Origin: Gammaproteobacteria bacterium
GTDB taxonomy: Bacteria; Pseudomonadota; Gammaproteobacteria; Halothiobacillales; Halothiobacillaceae
Reading direction: 5' to 3'
Assembly (NCBI GenBank): GCA_029335925.2
Contig: JARJMX020000214.1
Coordinates: forward strand, 1-7,569
Length of the DNA stretch: 7,569 bases
Positions 1 through 6,708 of this stretch are shown in pieces (the stretch's first letter is position 1; the number at the start of each line of letters is the position of its first letter). The notes under the pieces were generated by a model. That model did not search any database, was not told the origin of the DNA, and saw nothing but the letters and a program-made list of their open reading frames with translations. A program made the translations under genes and the position numbers.

Positions 1-39
1 CATCCCCACCAGCAGGGCGATTCCAAACCTTCGCCTCAC
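1..39 (-). CDS. Partial secreted protein, N-terminus only, downstream of mprF
   Basis: On the minus strand a GTG at 39-37 overlaps the mprF stop codon (TGA at 38-36) in a GTGA arrangement typical of translational coupling. The 13 codons that remain read MRRRFGIALLVGM: three arginines followed by a hydrophobic run, which is the n-region and h-region of a signal peptide or an N-terminal membrane anchor. The gene leaves the window at base 1. A GGGAA stretch just upstream could be a weak ribosome binding site. Family knowledge: in Agrobacterium (lpiA-acvB) and Pseudomonas aeruginosa (PA0920-PA0919) the gene beside the mprF homologue encodes a periplasmic VirJ/AcvB-type hydrolase that removes the amino acid from aminoacyl-PG. 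That this gene is such a hydrolase is inference from position and signal peptide only. No catalytic part is visible. Confidence 0.55.
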   Translation of the reverse strand, partial: MRRRFGIALLVGM

Positions 40-2636
40 TTTCCCAGCACCCCGCGCATGCCCCCGGCGATCAGGGCAGCCACATCGATCAGGATCACCG
101 CGGGCTGCAGCCCACCTTCGGTGACCAGATAGCGCGGTTCCCATACGGGGTGGAACTTGTCCTTGAACTGGCGCAGCCCCTGGAAGTTGTAGTTGCCCAC
201 CCGACTCGGCGGCAGGTTGTAGACCATAGCGCCGATGCGCTGCCAGATGGGGGCATAGGGGTGGTCTTCCAATCCCGAGAGCGGGGCCATAGCCAGGGAG
301 AAGCGCTGGTAACCGGCCTCCTTGAAGTGCAGCACCAGCTTGAGCAGGAGGAAGCGCATGGCCTCCTTCGGCGCATCGTGCACATGGCGCATCAGGTCGA
401 TCGCCACCTCACCGTAGGTGTCGGTGCGCAGGATGCTGACGAAGGCAATGATCCGTCCCTCCAGGCGAAGCACGCCGACGTCGAAGTGGCGCAAGTAGGC
501 CGGATCGAAGGCCCCAAGTGAGAAGCGCTTCTCGCGCGCCTTGCGTCTCTCCAGCCAGTCATCGGACACATGGCGCAGATCCTCCAGCACCTCGGCCTGC
601 CGTTCGGCGGGAATGAACTCGAACTCCAACCCCTTCCGGTGGCCACGGTTGAGGATGAGGCGGTTGTCTTCTCCCTGCTTGCCCTCGAGGCTGAAGCGCG
701 GCAGCAGCACGACGGCCTCCTCGCCAATCTTCAGCGGCATCAAGCCCATGTCGAGATAAAGCGGCAGGTTCTCCGGCCGCACCTGATAAAAGGCAATCCG
801 GCCACCTTCCCGGCTGACCAGCTCGCGGAACCGCCAGGCCAGGTCCTCCGCCGCGGCGGGCGATCCGACCGGATCACCAAGAGCGATGAAGCTGCTCCCC
901 CGCTTGCCGAACATGAGGAAGGCATCGCCCGCCTCGCTCAGCATGATCGATTTGTCGCCCAAAAGCACCAGATTGGCCATGGCCCGGTCCTGCGCACGGA
1001 CAATGGCCTCCACATGCGCGAGCGTGGCGGCATTCGGCGCATGTGGAACGCGGGCCGGCGGGCGCAACAGCAGGGTCAAGCCGAGCAAGACGACCCCCAG
1101 CCCCACCCCCAGCACAGCACGCAGCGAACGGGCAAGGTCCTGATCGAAACCAAACTGCCACCACAATAGGGGGTCGTACTCGACGTGTTTGAAGGAGAAG
1201 AAGGTGACCGCCACCATGCCGACGGCCGCAGCCACCACGGCAGCCAGCCACCCGCCCGAGAAGGGCGAATCGAGCAGGCGCGTGCGACGATAGAATTCCT
1301 TGCGGCTCGCAAGCAGGGCCAAGGCCACCAGACCAAGGATGACTGACTCCTCATAGTCAACACCCTTGAGAAGATTGAGCACAATGCCGACCGCCGAGAG
1401 GGCCAGGGTCATGACATAGGCCCCGTTCAGGCGCCGTTGCAAGCCGCGGGCCAGAATCAACAGGGCCAACCCCACCACCCCGGCCAAGACGTGGGACACC
1501 TCCACCAGCATCAAAGGCACCGTGGCCTCCAGGAACTCGCGCCGCCCCGGCAGGGCGGGGGTAGCCGCCGAGGCCAGCATGATCAGGCCGGCGAGAAAGA
1601 CCAGACCGGCCATCGCCAACGGCGCGAAACGGGCACTCCAGTTGCCGAGCTGACGGGCCACGGCCAAGGCGGGCAGGACGGGGCCGGAGAACTCACGCCA
1701 GGCCAAAAGGGCGGAGGCCAACACCAGCGGTAACAGATAGTAGATGGCTCGGAACAGCACCAGCGCCGCGGTCAGCTGCTCGGCGGGGACGTGCTGGTGC
1801 AGAGCGGAGAGCATGATGGCCTCAAACACCCCGATCCCCCCCGGCACATGACTGGCCACGCCGGCCACCATCGCCACCACGAACACCAGCATGAAGGCCC
1901 CGAACGGCACGCTGCCCTCCGGCAGCAGCACGTACAGGCAGGCCCCGGCGAACAGGATGTCGACCAGCGAAATGCCGAGCTGCGCCAGGCTTAGACGCCA
2001 CCCCGGCAGTTTGATACGCCAGCGCCATATGGTCAGGGTGCGCGGCTTGAGCATCAGCCACAGCAACACCCCGGCTGCGAACAGCAGGCCGACGACGCCG
2101 ACGACGCGCAGGGACTCCGCCGACCACCCCAAGCGTTCCGCCACCAGCTCGGGCTGCCAGGCCAGCCCCATCGCCGCCACCACGTGCGCACCGATGCCAA
2201 AGGCCAGGGCGCAGAAGACCGCTACCCGGGCGACGTCCATGCCGTCCAGTCCGGCCTCGACGTAGATGCGATAGCGCACCGAGGCACCGGACACCAGCGC
2301 CATGCCAATGGTGTTGGAAAAGGCGTAGCCAGTGAACGAGGCCAGCCCCACCGTCCGCCACGGCAGCCTCTTGCCGATGTAGCGCAGGGCGGAAGCGTCG
2401 TAACCCACCATGAACAGAAAACTGAGCGCCATGAACAGCAGGGAGAGCGCCAGCTTGAGCGGGGAGACATTGCCCAACTCGGCCCACAGCTGTTCGGGGC
2501 GGATCTCACGCAGGAGGTGGTAGATCGCCACCACCGCGAGCACGAACAGCACCAGGGTGATGGCTGGCATCAGCCAGCGGGAGGCGCGCAAAAACCTGGC
2601 GAAGCCGTGTTCCCGAGCGCTATCAGGTTGAGTCAT
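36..2636 (-). CDS. mprF: MprF: bifunctional aminoacyl-phosphatidylglycerol synthase/flippase
   Basis: This 866-residue integral inner-membrane protein is predicted to transfer an amino acid, usually lysine or alanine, from aminoacyl-tRNA to phosphatidylglycerol and move the product to the outer leaflet. That lowers surface charge and protects against cationic peptides. The N-terminal flippase part (about 20-315, UPF0104 family) carries the signature VPGGIGVFEAIML at 264-276. I count about 14 hydrophobic segments up to residue 525, as expected for MprF. The C-terminal DUF2156/GNAT-fold synthase domain (about 540-845) includes NRGHRKGLEFEF (663-674), DLMRH (747-751), SLAMAPLSGLE (780-790) and NFQGLRQFKDKFHPVWEPRY (817-836), all typical of the family. 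The ATG at 2636 is preceded by GAGG four bases upstream, built into the TGA of the ATPase gene 6 bases before it. The next gene starts inside its stop codon. Amino-acid specificity (Lys or Ala) cannot be read from sequence; lysine is suggested only by lysA in the same operon. Confidence 0.95.
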   Translation of the reverse strand: MTQPDSAREHGFARFLRASRWLMPAITLVLFVLAVVAIYHLLREIRPEQLWAELGNVSPLKLALSLLFMALSFLFMVGYDASALRYIGKRLPWRTVGLASFTGYAFSNTIGMALVSGASVRYRIYVEAGLDGMDVARVAVFCALAFGIGAHVVAAMGLAWQPELVAERLGWSAESLRVVGVVGLLFAAGVLLWLMLKPRTLTIWRWRIKLPGWRLSLAQLGISLVDILFAGACLYVLLPEGSVPFGAFMLVFVVAMVAGVASHVPGGIGVFEAIMLSALHQHVPAEQLTAALVLFRAIYYLLPLVLASALLAWREFSGPVLPALAVARQLGNWSARFAPLAMAGLVFLAGLIMLASAATPALPGRREFLEATVPLMLVEVSHVLAGVVGLALLILARGLQRRLNGAYVMTLALSAVGIVLNLLKGVDYEESVILGLVALALLASRKEFYRRTRLLDSPFSGGWLAAVVAAAVGMVAVTFFSFKHVEYDPLLWWQFGFDQDLARSLRAVLGVGLGVVLLGLTLLLRPPARVPHAPNAATLAHVEAIVRAQDRAMANLVLLGDKSIMLSEAGDAFLMFGKRGSSFIALGDPVGSPAAAEDLAWRFRELVSREGGRIAFYQVRPENLPLYLDMGLMPLKIGEEAVVLLPRFSLEGKQGEDNRLILNRGHRKGLEFEFIPAERQAEVLEDLRHVSDDWLERRKAREKRFSLGAFDPAYLRHFDVGVLRLEGRIIAFVSILRTDTYGEVAIDLMRHVHDAPKEAMRFLLLKLVLHFKEAGYQRFSLAMAPLSGLEDHPYAPIWQRIGAMVYNLPPSRVGNYNFQGLRQFKDKFHPVWEPRYLVTEGGLQPAVILIDVAALIAGGMRGVLGK

Positions 2637-2640
2637 GGTG

Positions 2641-2645
2641 CCTCA
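2641..2645 (-). promoter_or_regulatory. Ribosome binding site of mprF embedded in the upstream stop codon
   Basis: On the minus strand the sequence reads TGAGGCACC followed by the mprF ATG. The TGA is the stop of the DUF815 ATPase gene, and GAGG serves as a Shine-Dalgarno element with a 4-base spacer, slightly short. Termination and reinitiation are therefore placed to be coupled, and the site supports ATG 2636 as the start. Confidence 0.6.
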
Positions 2646-3401
2646 TGTCCCGGAAGGGTGTGACTGGCTAAACTGCCGGGCCGCGCGGCCGCTGCGGCCT
2701 CCGCGCAGGGTGGCGAAGCGGATCGCCTCCAGCCGCGCCGCATCATCCAGCGCCACGCCGTTTCCTGCAACCATGGCAAGGAACGTGTCCTGATCGGGCG
2801 GGTAGAACGACAACCACAGGCCGAAGCGGTCGGCCAGCGCGAGCTGTTCCTCGCTGGCATCGCCCAGATGCAGCTCCCCCTCGACATGGATGGCGGCGAG
2901 GTTGTCCGCCATCCGTTCCGGCACCAGGTGACGGCGGTTGGAGGTGGCGACCAGTAGGATGTTCTCGGGCGGACGTTCGATGGAGCCATCCAGCACCGTC
3001 TTCAGCGCGCGGAAGGCCGGCTCACCCGGCTGAAAGCTTAGGTCGTCGCAGAACACCAGGAAGCGGTACGGCTGGTGGCGTAACTCGTCAGCGAGGTCCG
3101 GCAGGTCGAGCAAGTCCTCTTTGTCGATCTGCACCAGGCGCAGGCCCTCGTGGCGCAGCACCCCGAACACCGCCTTGACCAGCGAGGACTTGCCGCAGCC
3201 GCGTGCCCCCCACAGCAGGGCATGGTTGGCTGGCTGGCCGCGGGTGAAACGGCGCAGGTTGTCGAGCAGGGCCGACTTCTGCCGCTCGATGCCAAGCAGG
3301 CTTTCCAGTGCGGGGGTATCAAGGTCTGCCTCAGCTACCGGCTTGAGGACCTGGCGCCGGGCACGCCAGAGCGCCGCGTGGATGTGGGCCCAATCGATCA
3401 T
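2643..3401 (-). CDS. DUF815-family AAA+ ATP-binding protein
   Basis: This is a 252-residue cytoplasmic P-loop ATPase of the DUF815 (COG2607) family, whose biological role is not established. Visible motifs: Walker A GARGCGKS (65-72) within ALLWGARGCGKSSLVKA, Walker B RFLVFCDDLSF (113-123) with D119/D120, and a sensor-1-like strand LLVATSNRRHLVPERMADN (149-167) with N155. These are the hallmarks of the family. The C-terminus (about 233-244) is arginine-rich (GRSGRAARQF). The ATG at 3401 lies 2 bases after the lysA stop. Alternatives are GTG 3407, which overlaps that stop as GTGA, and GTG 3431, which would add 10 residues. None has a good Shine-Dalgarno, suggesting reinitiation from lysA. MprF follows after 6 bases. 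A remodelling or regulatory role for a membrane or metabolic partner is possible, but no substrate can be named. Confidence 0.88.
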   Translation of the reverse strand: MIDWAHIHAALWRARRQVLKPVAEADLDTPALESLLGIERQKSALLDNLRRFTRGQPANHALLWGARGCGKSSLVKAVFGVLRHEGLRLVQIDKEDLLDLPDLADELRHQPYRFLVFCDDLSFQPGEPAFRALKTVLDGSIERPPENILLVATSNRRHLVPERMADNLAAIHVEGELHLGDASEEQLALADRFGLWLSFYPPDQDTFLAMVAGNGVALDDAARLEAIRFATLRGGRSGRAARQFSQSHPSGT

Positions 3402-3403
3402 GG

Positions 3404-4660
3404 TCACGGCAGCAGGTGTTCCCCGCGCCACAGGTCGGGCAGGTGCTCGCGTTCGCGCACCAGGTGCATGGTCGAGCCATCGACCATCACCTCGGCGGCC
3501 CGCGGACGGGTATTGTAGTTGGAACTCATGGTGAAGCCATACGCCCCCGCGCCCATGACCGCCAGCAGGTCACCCTCGGCCAGAACCAGGCGGCGACTCT
3601 TGCCGAGGAAGTCGCCGGTCTCGCACACGGGACCGACCACGTCGTACTCGCGCGGCTCGCCCTCCCGGGCTTCTACCGGCTGGATGTCCATCCAGCTGCC
3701 GTATAGCGCCGGACGCATCAGGTCGTTCATGGCCGCGTCGACGACGGCAAAGTCCTTGTGCGGGCTGTGCTTGAGCAGCTCCACGCGGGTCAGCAGCACG
3801 CCGGCGTTGCCGACGATGGAGCGGCCCGGCTCGACGATGATCTCGTAGCCGGTCTGCCCAAGGCGGTCCATCAGCGCGCCGACCAGCTCGGCCGGCGCCG
3901 GCGGGGTCTCGTCGCGGTAACGGATGCCGAGACCGCCGCCGAGGTCCAGGTGGTGCAGCCTCACCCCCTGCGCCGCGAGCCGTTCGACCAGCGCCAGCAC
4001 GCGCTCGAGCGCATCGATGAAGGGGCGCAGCTCGGTCAGCTGCGAGCCGATGTGGCAGTCCACGCCGACCACCTTAAGCCCCGGCAACGCGGCGGCGCGC
4101 AGGTAGGCCGCCTCGGCGTCCTCGATGGCGATGCCGAACTTGTTCTCCTTCAGGCCGGTGGAGATGTAGGGATGGGTCTTGGCATCCACGTCCGGGTTGA
4201 CGCGCAAGGACACCGGGGCGCGCTTGCCGTGCGCAAGCGCCACCTCGTTGAGGCGCTCAAGCTCCGGCAGGGATTCGACATTGAAGCAACGGATGCCGAC
4301 CTCCAGCGCGCGCGCCATCTCCGCGCGGCTCTTGCCGACGCCGGAGAACACCACCTTGCCCGCTGCACCACCTGCCGCCAGCACGCGCTCCAGCTCGCCG
4401 CCCGAGACGATGTCGAAACCCGCCCCCAGACGTGCCAAGAGGTTGAGCACCGCAAGATTGCTGTTCGACTTGACCGCGAAGCAGACCAGGTGCGGGTGAC
4501 GACCGAAGGCCGCGTCGTAGGCACGGAAGCGGGCCTCAATCTCGGCGCGGGAATAGACGTAGGTCGGTGTGCCGTAGGCGGAAGCCACAGCGGAAAGCGG
4601 CACGCCCTCGGCGTGCAAGGCACCGTCGCGGCGCGGGAAGGCTTCCATGGGAGAGGTCAT
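3404..4660 (-). CDS. lysA: Diaminopimelate decarboxylase LysA
   Basis: LysA is the PLP-dependent enzyme that decarboxylates meso-2,6-diaminopimelate to L-lysine and CO2, the last step of lysine biosynthesis, in the cytoplasm. The protein is 418 residues, normal for the family (fold-type III, alanine racemase-like barrel plus beta domain). Visible motifs: PLP lysine K64 in CFAVKSNSN (60-68), HIGSQ (203-207), the phosphate-binding GGGLG (241-245), EPGRS (277-281), the active-site cysteine C346 in [11 protein letters not shown] (346-356), and the C-terminal [16 protein letters not shown] (372-387). All key residues are present, so the gene looks functional. ATG 4660 is chosen by family length. 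ATG 4648 is an in-frame alternative, and neither has a clear Shine-Dalgarno. lptM lies 36 bases upstream, a common neighbour in gammaproteobacteria. Here the ATPase and mprF follow in place of the often-seen dapF. Confidence 0.97.
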   Translation of the reverse strand: MTSPMEAFPRRDGALHAEGVPLSAVASAYGTPTYVYSRAEIEARFRAYDAAFGRHPHLVCFAVKSNSNLAVLNLLARLGAGFDIVSGGELERVLAAGGAAGKVVFSGVGKSRAEMARALEVGIRCFNVESLPELERLNEVALAHGKRAPVSLRVNPDVDAKTHPYISTGLKENKFGIAIEDAEAAYLRAAALPGLKVVGVDCHIGSQLTELRPFIDALERVLALVERLAAQGVRLHHLDLGGGLGIRYRDETPPAPAELVGALMDRLGQTGYEIIVEPGRSIVGNAGVLLTRVELLKHSPHKDFAVVDAAMNDLMRPALYGSWMDIQPVEAREGEPREYDVVGPVCETGDFLGKSRRLVLAEGDLLAVMGAGAYGFTMSSNYNTRPRAAEVMVDGSTMHLVREREHLPDLWRGEHLLP

Positions 4661-4667
4661 CGGATCG

Positions 4668-4689
4668 GCCCGGCAGAAAAAAGTCGGGC
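4668..4689 (-). promoter_or_regulatory. Inverted repeat in the lptM-lysA gap, just before the lysA start
   Basis: Plus-strand bases 4668-4674 (GCCCGGC) pair with 4683-4689 (GTCGGGC) around an A-rich 8-base loop. In the lysA mRNA the stem is GCCCG/CGGGC plus one mismatch and one further pair, with a run of six U in the loop. It ends 7 bases before the lysA ATG, where a ribosome binding site would be expected, and no purine-rich Shine-Dalgarno is seen there. The U run is in the loop, not after the stem, so this is not a canonical terminator. A role in lowering or modulating lysA translation is only a guess; the stem is short. Confidence 0.3.
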
Positions 4690-4696
4690 GATTATC

Positions 4697-4843
4697 TTAC
4701 CGTGCCGCCTTTTCGGCCATGTCCTCCTTCTGTCCTCCCTTCTGGGCCAGGGTGTCGGAAAGGTAGAGATCACCCTTCTGGCCGCAGGCAGACAGCAGCA
4801 AGACCACGCCCGCTAGGACAAACATGGTTAGACTAGTGCGCAT
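4697..4843 (-). CDS. lptM: LptM (YifL-type) small outer-membrane lipoprotein
   Basis: This 48-residue lipoprotein has a signal peptide MRTSLTMFVLAGVVLLLSAC with lipobox LSAC (17-20), so the mature protein begins at lipidated Cys20. The mature start CGQKGDLYL matches the conserved CGxKGxLY core of the LptM/YifL family, whose E. coli member helps assembly and maturation of the LptD-LptE LPS translocon. The usual prolines of the motif (CGxKGPLYxP) are Asp25 and Ser29 here. The tail is short, charged and repetitive (QKG at 22-24 and 34-36, QKE at 38-40). The start at 4843 rather than an upstream in-frame one is fixed by a strong TGAGGAG ribosome site and by the normal signal-peptide length. Position directly ahead of lysA is characteristic of the family. 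Confidence 0.85.
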   Translation of the reverse strand: MRTSLTMFVLAGVVLLLSACGQKGDLYLSDTLAQKGGQKEDMAEKAAR

Positions 4844-4849
4844 GGTGTA

Positions 4850-4856
4850 CTCCTCA
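4850..4856 (-). promoter_or_regulatory. Strong ribosome binding site of lptM
   Basis: The minus strand reads TGAGGAG six bases before ATG 4843, a near-consensus Shine-Dalgarno. It decides the lptM start against the longer in-frame extension and is the clearest ribosome site in the window. Confidence 0.75.
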
Positions 4857-4873
4857 GCAATGCCCATCGACAA

Positions 4874-4879
4874 AGCATA
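4874..4879 (-). promoter_or_regulatory. Possible -10 element for the lptM-lysA-mprF operon
   Basis: The 40-base divergent gap between the lptM start (4843) and the ABC-exporter start (4884) must hold or adjoin the start signals of both groups. On the minus strand TATGCT (4879-4874) matches 4 of 6 bases of the -10 consensus and would give a leader of roughly 25 bases. No convincing -35 is found at 16-18 bases upstream, and that region lies inside the 5' end of the ABC gene. No good promoter was seen for the plus-strand genes. Confidence 0.22.
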
Positions 4880-4883
4880 ACCC

Positions 4884-6671
4884 GTGCAGACCGACCACAC
4901 ATTCACCTGGCGCCGCATCCTCGACTGGGCGCTGCATCACCGCGCCGCGCTGATACAGGCGCACATCGTCGCTATCCTCGCCGCGGCGGTGAGCATTCCC
5001 CTGCCCCTGCTGCTACCCCTGCTGGTCGACGAGGTGCTGCTGAACCAGCCCGGCACACTGGTGCACGCCACCCAGGCGATCTTCCCCGCGTCCTGGCATG
5101 GGCCAGTGCTGTACGTGACAGCGGTGATGCTGCTGACCCTGGTGCTGCGCATCGCCGCCTTGGGCTTGAACGTCTGGCAGACGCGTGCCTTTACCCGGAT
5201 CAGCAAGGATATTAGCTACCGCCTGCGACAGGCTCTGCTCGAAAAACTCGGCCGGATAGCGATGGCCGAGTACGAGACCCTCGGCAGCGGCAGCACCACT
5301 TCGCGTCTGGTGACCGATGTCGAGACCATCGACACCTTTATCGGCCAGACGGTGGCGCGCTTTCTGGTCAACGTGTTGATACTGGTCGGCACGGCGGCCG
5401 TGCTGCTGTGGCTGCACTGGCCGCTCGCCCTGATCATCCTGCTGTTCAACCCCTTGGTGATCCTGCTGACGATGAAGCTCGGCAAGCGGGTGAAGGAGCT
5501 TAAGCGACGCGAGAACTCCGCCTTTGAGCTCTTCCAGCAGTCGCTAACCGAGACCTTGGAGGTGATCCAGCAGATCCGTGCCGCCAACCGCGAGCGGCAT
5601 TACCTTGCGCGGGTGATCGAGCGGGCGCGGACGGTGAAGGACACCGCCATCGCCCAGGCCTGGCAGAGCGATGCGATGAACCGCCTGTCGTTCATGGTGT
5701 TCTTGTTCGGCTTCGATGTCTTTCGCGCGGTGGCGATGCTCACCGTGGTGTTCTCCGATCTGTCCATTGGCGTGATGATCGGCGTGTTCGGCTACCTATG
5801 GTTCATGATGGGGCCGGTGCAGGAACTCTTGAGCGTGCAATTCTCATGGTACGGGGCGAAGGCCGCGCTTGCGCGTCTGAACGAGCTGGTCGCCCTGCAT
5901 GAGGAGCCTGTCTACCCGGCCTTGCAGGACCCGTTCGCCGGACAGACGGCCGTGGGCGTGGCCCTGCGCGATGTGCGCTTTGCCTATCGGGAGGACCAAC
6001 CGGTACTGGATGGCGTGAGCCTCGACATCGCCCCCGGAGAAAAGGTCGCCCTGGTCGGTGCCAGCGGTGGCGGCAAGTCGACCCTCGCCCAGGTGCTGCT
6101 CGGCCTCTACACCCCGCAGTCCGGGCAAGTGCTTTACGGTGGCATCCCCATCGAACAAATCGGCCTTGCCAAGGTGCGTGAGCACGTGGCGGTGGTGCTG
6201 CAACAGCCCGCGCTGTTTAATGACACGGTGCGTGCCAATCTCACCCTGGGACGCGACATGCCCGACGCCTCGCTCTGGCACGCCCTTGAAGTGGCCGAGC
6301 TGCGCGAGACCGTCGAGGCCCTCCCGCAGGGACTCGACACCCAGGTCGGCCACCAGGGCGTGCGCCTCTCCGGCGGGCAACGCCAGCGGCTGGCCATTGC
6401 CCGCATGGTGCTGACCAACCCCAGTGTGGTCATCCTCGACGAGGCGACCTCCATGCTCGACAACGTCACCGAGGCCAAAGTGCACAGCAACCTGCGCCGT
6501 GCCCTGGCTGATCGCACCGTGCTCATCATTGCCCACCGCCTGTCCGCCGTGCGGCAAGCCGATCGGGTGCTGGTGTTCGAGAACGGCCGCATCGTCGAAC
6601 AGGGGGCGCACGCAAAGCTGCTGGAGCAGCGAGGCCTATACCACAAGCTCTACGGGCATGAATCGCCGTGA
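4884..6671 (+). CDS. MsbA-type ABC exporter half-transporter (TMD-NBD fusion)
   Basis: This 595-residue inner-membrane ABC exporter, predicted to work as a homodimer, has an N-terminal type-1 exporter membrane domain (about 20-325) with roughly six hydrophobic segments (near 25-50, 75-98, 155-175, 178-197, 265-290, 294-312). A complete nucleotide-binding domain follows (about 355-590): A-loop Y368, Walker A GASGGGKST (392-400), Q-loop Q440/Q441, signature LSGGQRQR (495-502), Walker B VVILDE with catalytic E520 (515-520), D-loop SMLD (523-526) and H-loop H551. All are intact, so it should be active. Length and layout match MsbA/lipid-exporter relatives (E. coli MsbA is 582 residues), but the substrate cannot be read from sequence; lipid, drug or peptide export are all possible. 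No peptidase or accessory domain is present. The GTG start is forced by an in-frame TAA six bases upstream, and no clear Shine-Dalgarno precedes it. A hydrolase gene follows directly. Confidence 0.92.
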   Translation: MQTDHTFTWRRILDWALHHRAALIQAHIVAILAAAVSIPLPLLLPLLVDEVLLNQPGTLVHATQAIFPASWHGPVLYVTAVMLLTLVLRIAALGLNVWQTRAFTRISKDISYRLRQALLEKLGRIAMAEYETLGSGSTTSRLVTDVETIDTFIGQTVARFLVNVLILVGTAAVLLWLHWPLALIILLFNPLVILLTMKLGKRVKELKRRENSAFELFQQSLTETLEVIQQIRAANRERHYLARVIERARTVKDTAIAQAWQSDAMNRLSFMVFLFGFDVFRAVAMLTVVFSDLSIGVMIGVFGYLWFMMGPVQELLSVQFSWYGAKAALARLNELVALHEEPVYPALQDPFAGQTAVGVALRDVRFAYREDQPVLDGVSLDIAPGEKVALVGASGGGKSTLAQVLLGLYTPQSGQVLYGGIPIEQIGLAKVREHVAVVLQQPALFNDTVRANLTLGRDMPDASLWHALEVAELRETVEALPQGLDTQVGHQGVRLSGGQRQRLAIARMVLTNPSVVILDEATSMLDNVTEAKVHSNLRRALADRTVLIIAHRLSAVRQADRVLVFENGRIVEQGAHAKLLEQRGLYHKLYGHESP

Positions 6672-6708
6672 TGGTATCCTTGCCCGCACCTTCCGCTCGG
6701 ACACCCAC

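Noticed and set aside
1822..2487. A 221-codon minus-strand frame within mprF
   Set aside because: It is an alternative frame inside the mprF flippase domain, Gly/Arg/Ala-rich, with no membrane pattern or motif of its own.
3758..4816. A 352-codon open frame on the plus strand opposite lysA and lptM
   Set aside because: Shadow frame of GC-rich coding DNA. The opposite strand carries all lysA motifs, and the translation has no recognisable domain and is rich in Arg, His and Gln.
5844..6611. A 255-codon open frame on the minus strand opposite the ABC ATPase domain
   Set aside because: The plus strand encodes intact Walker, signature and H-loop motifs here, and the antisense translation has no coherent domain.
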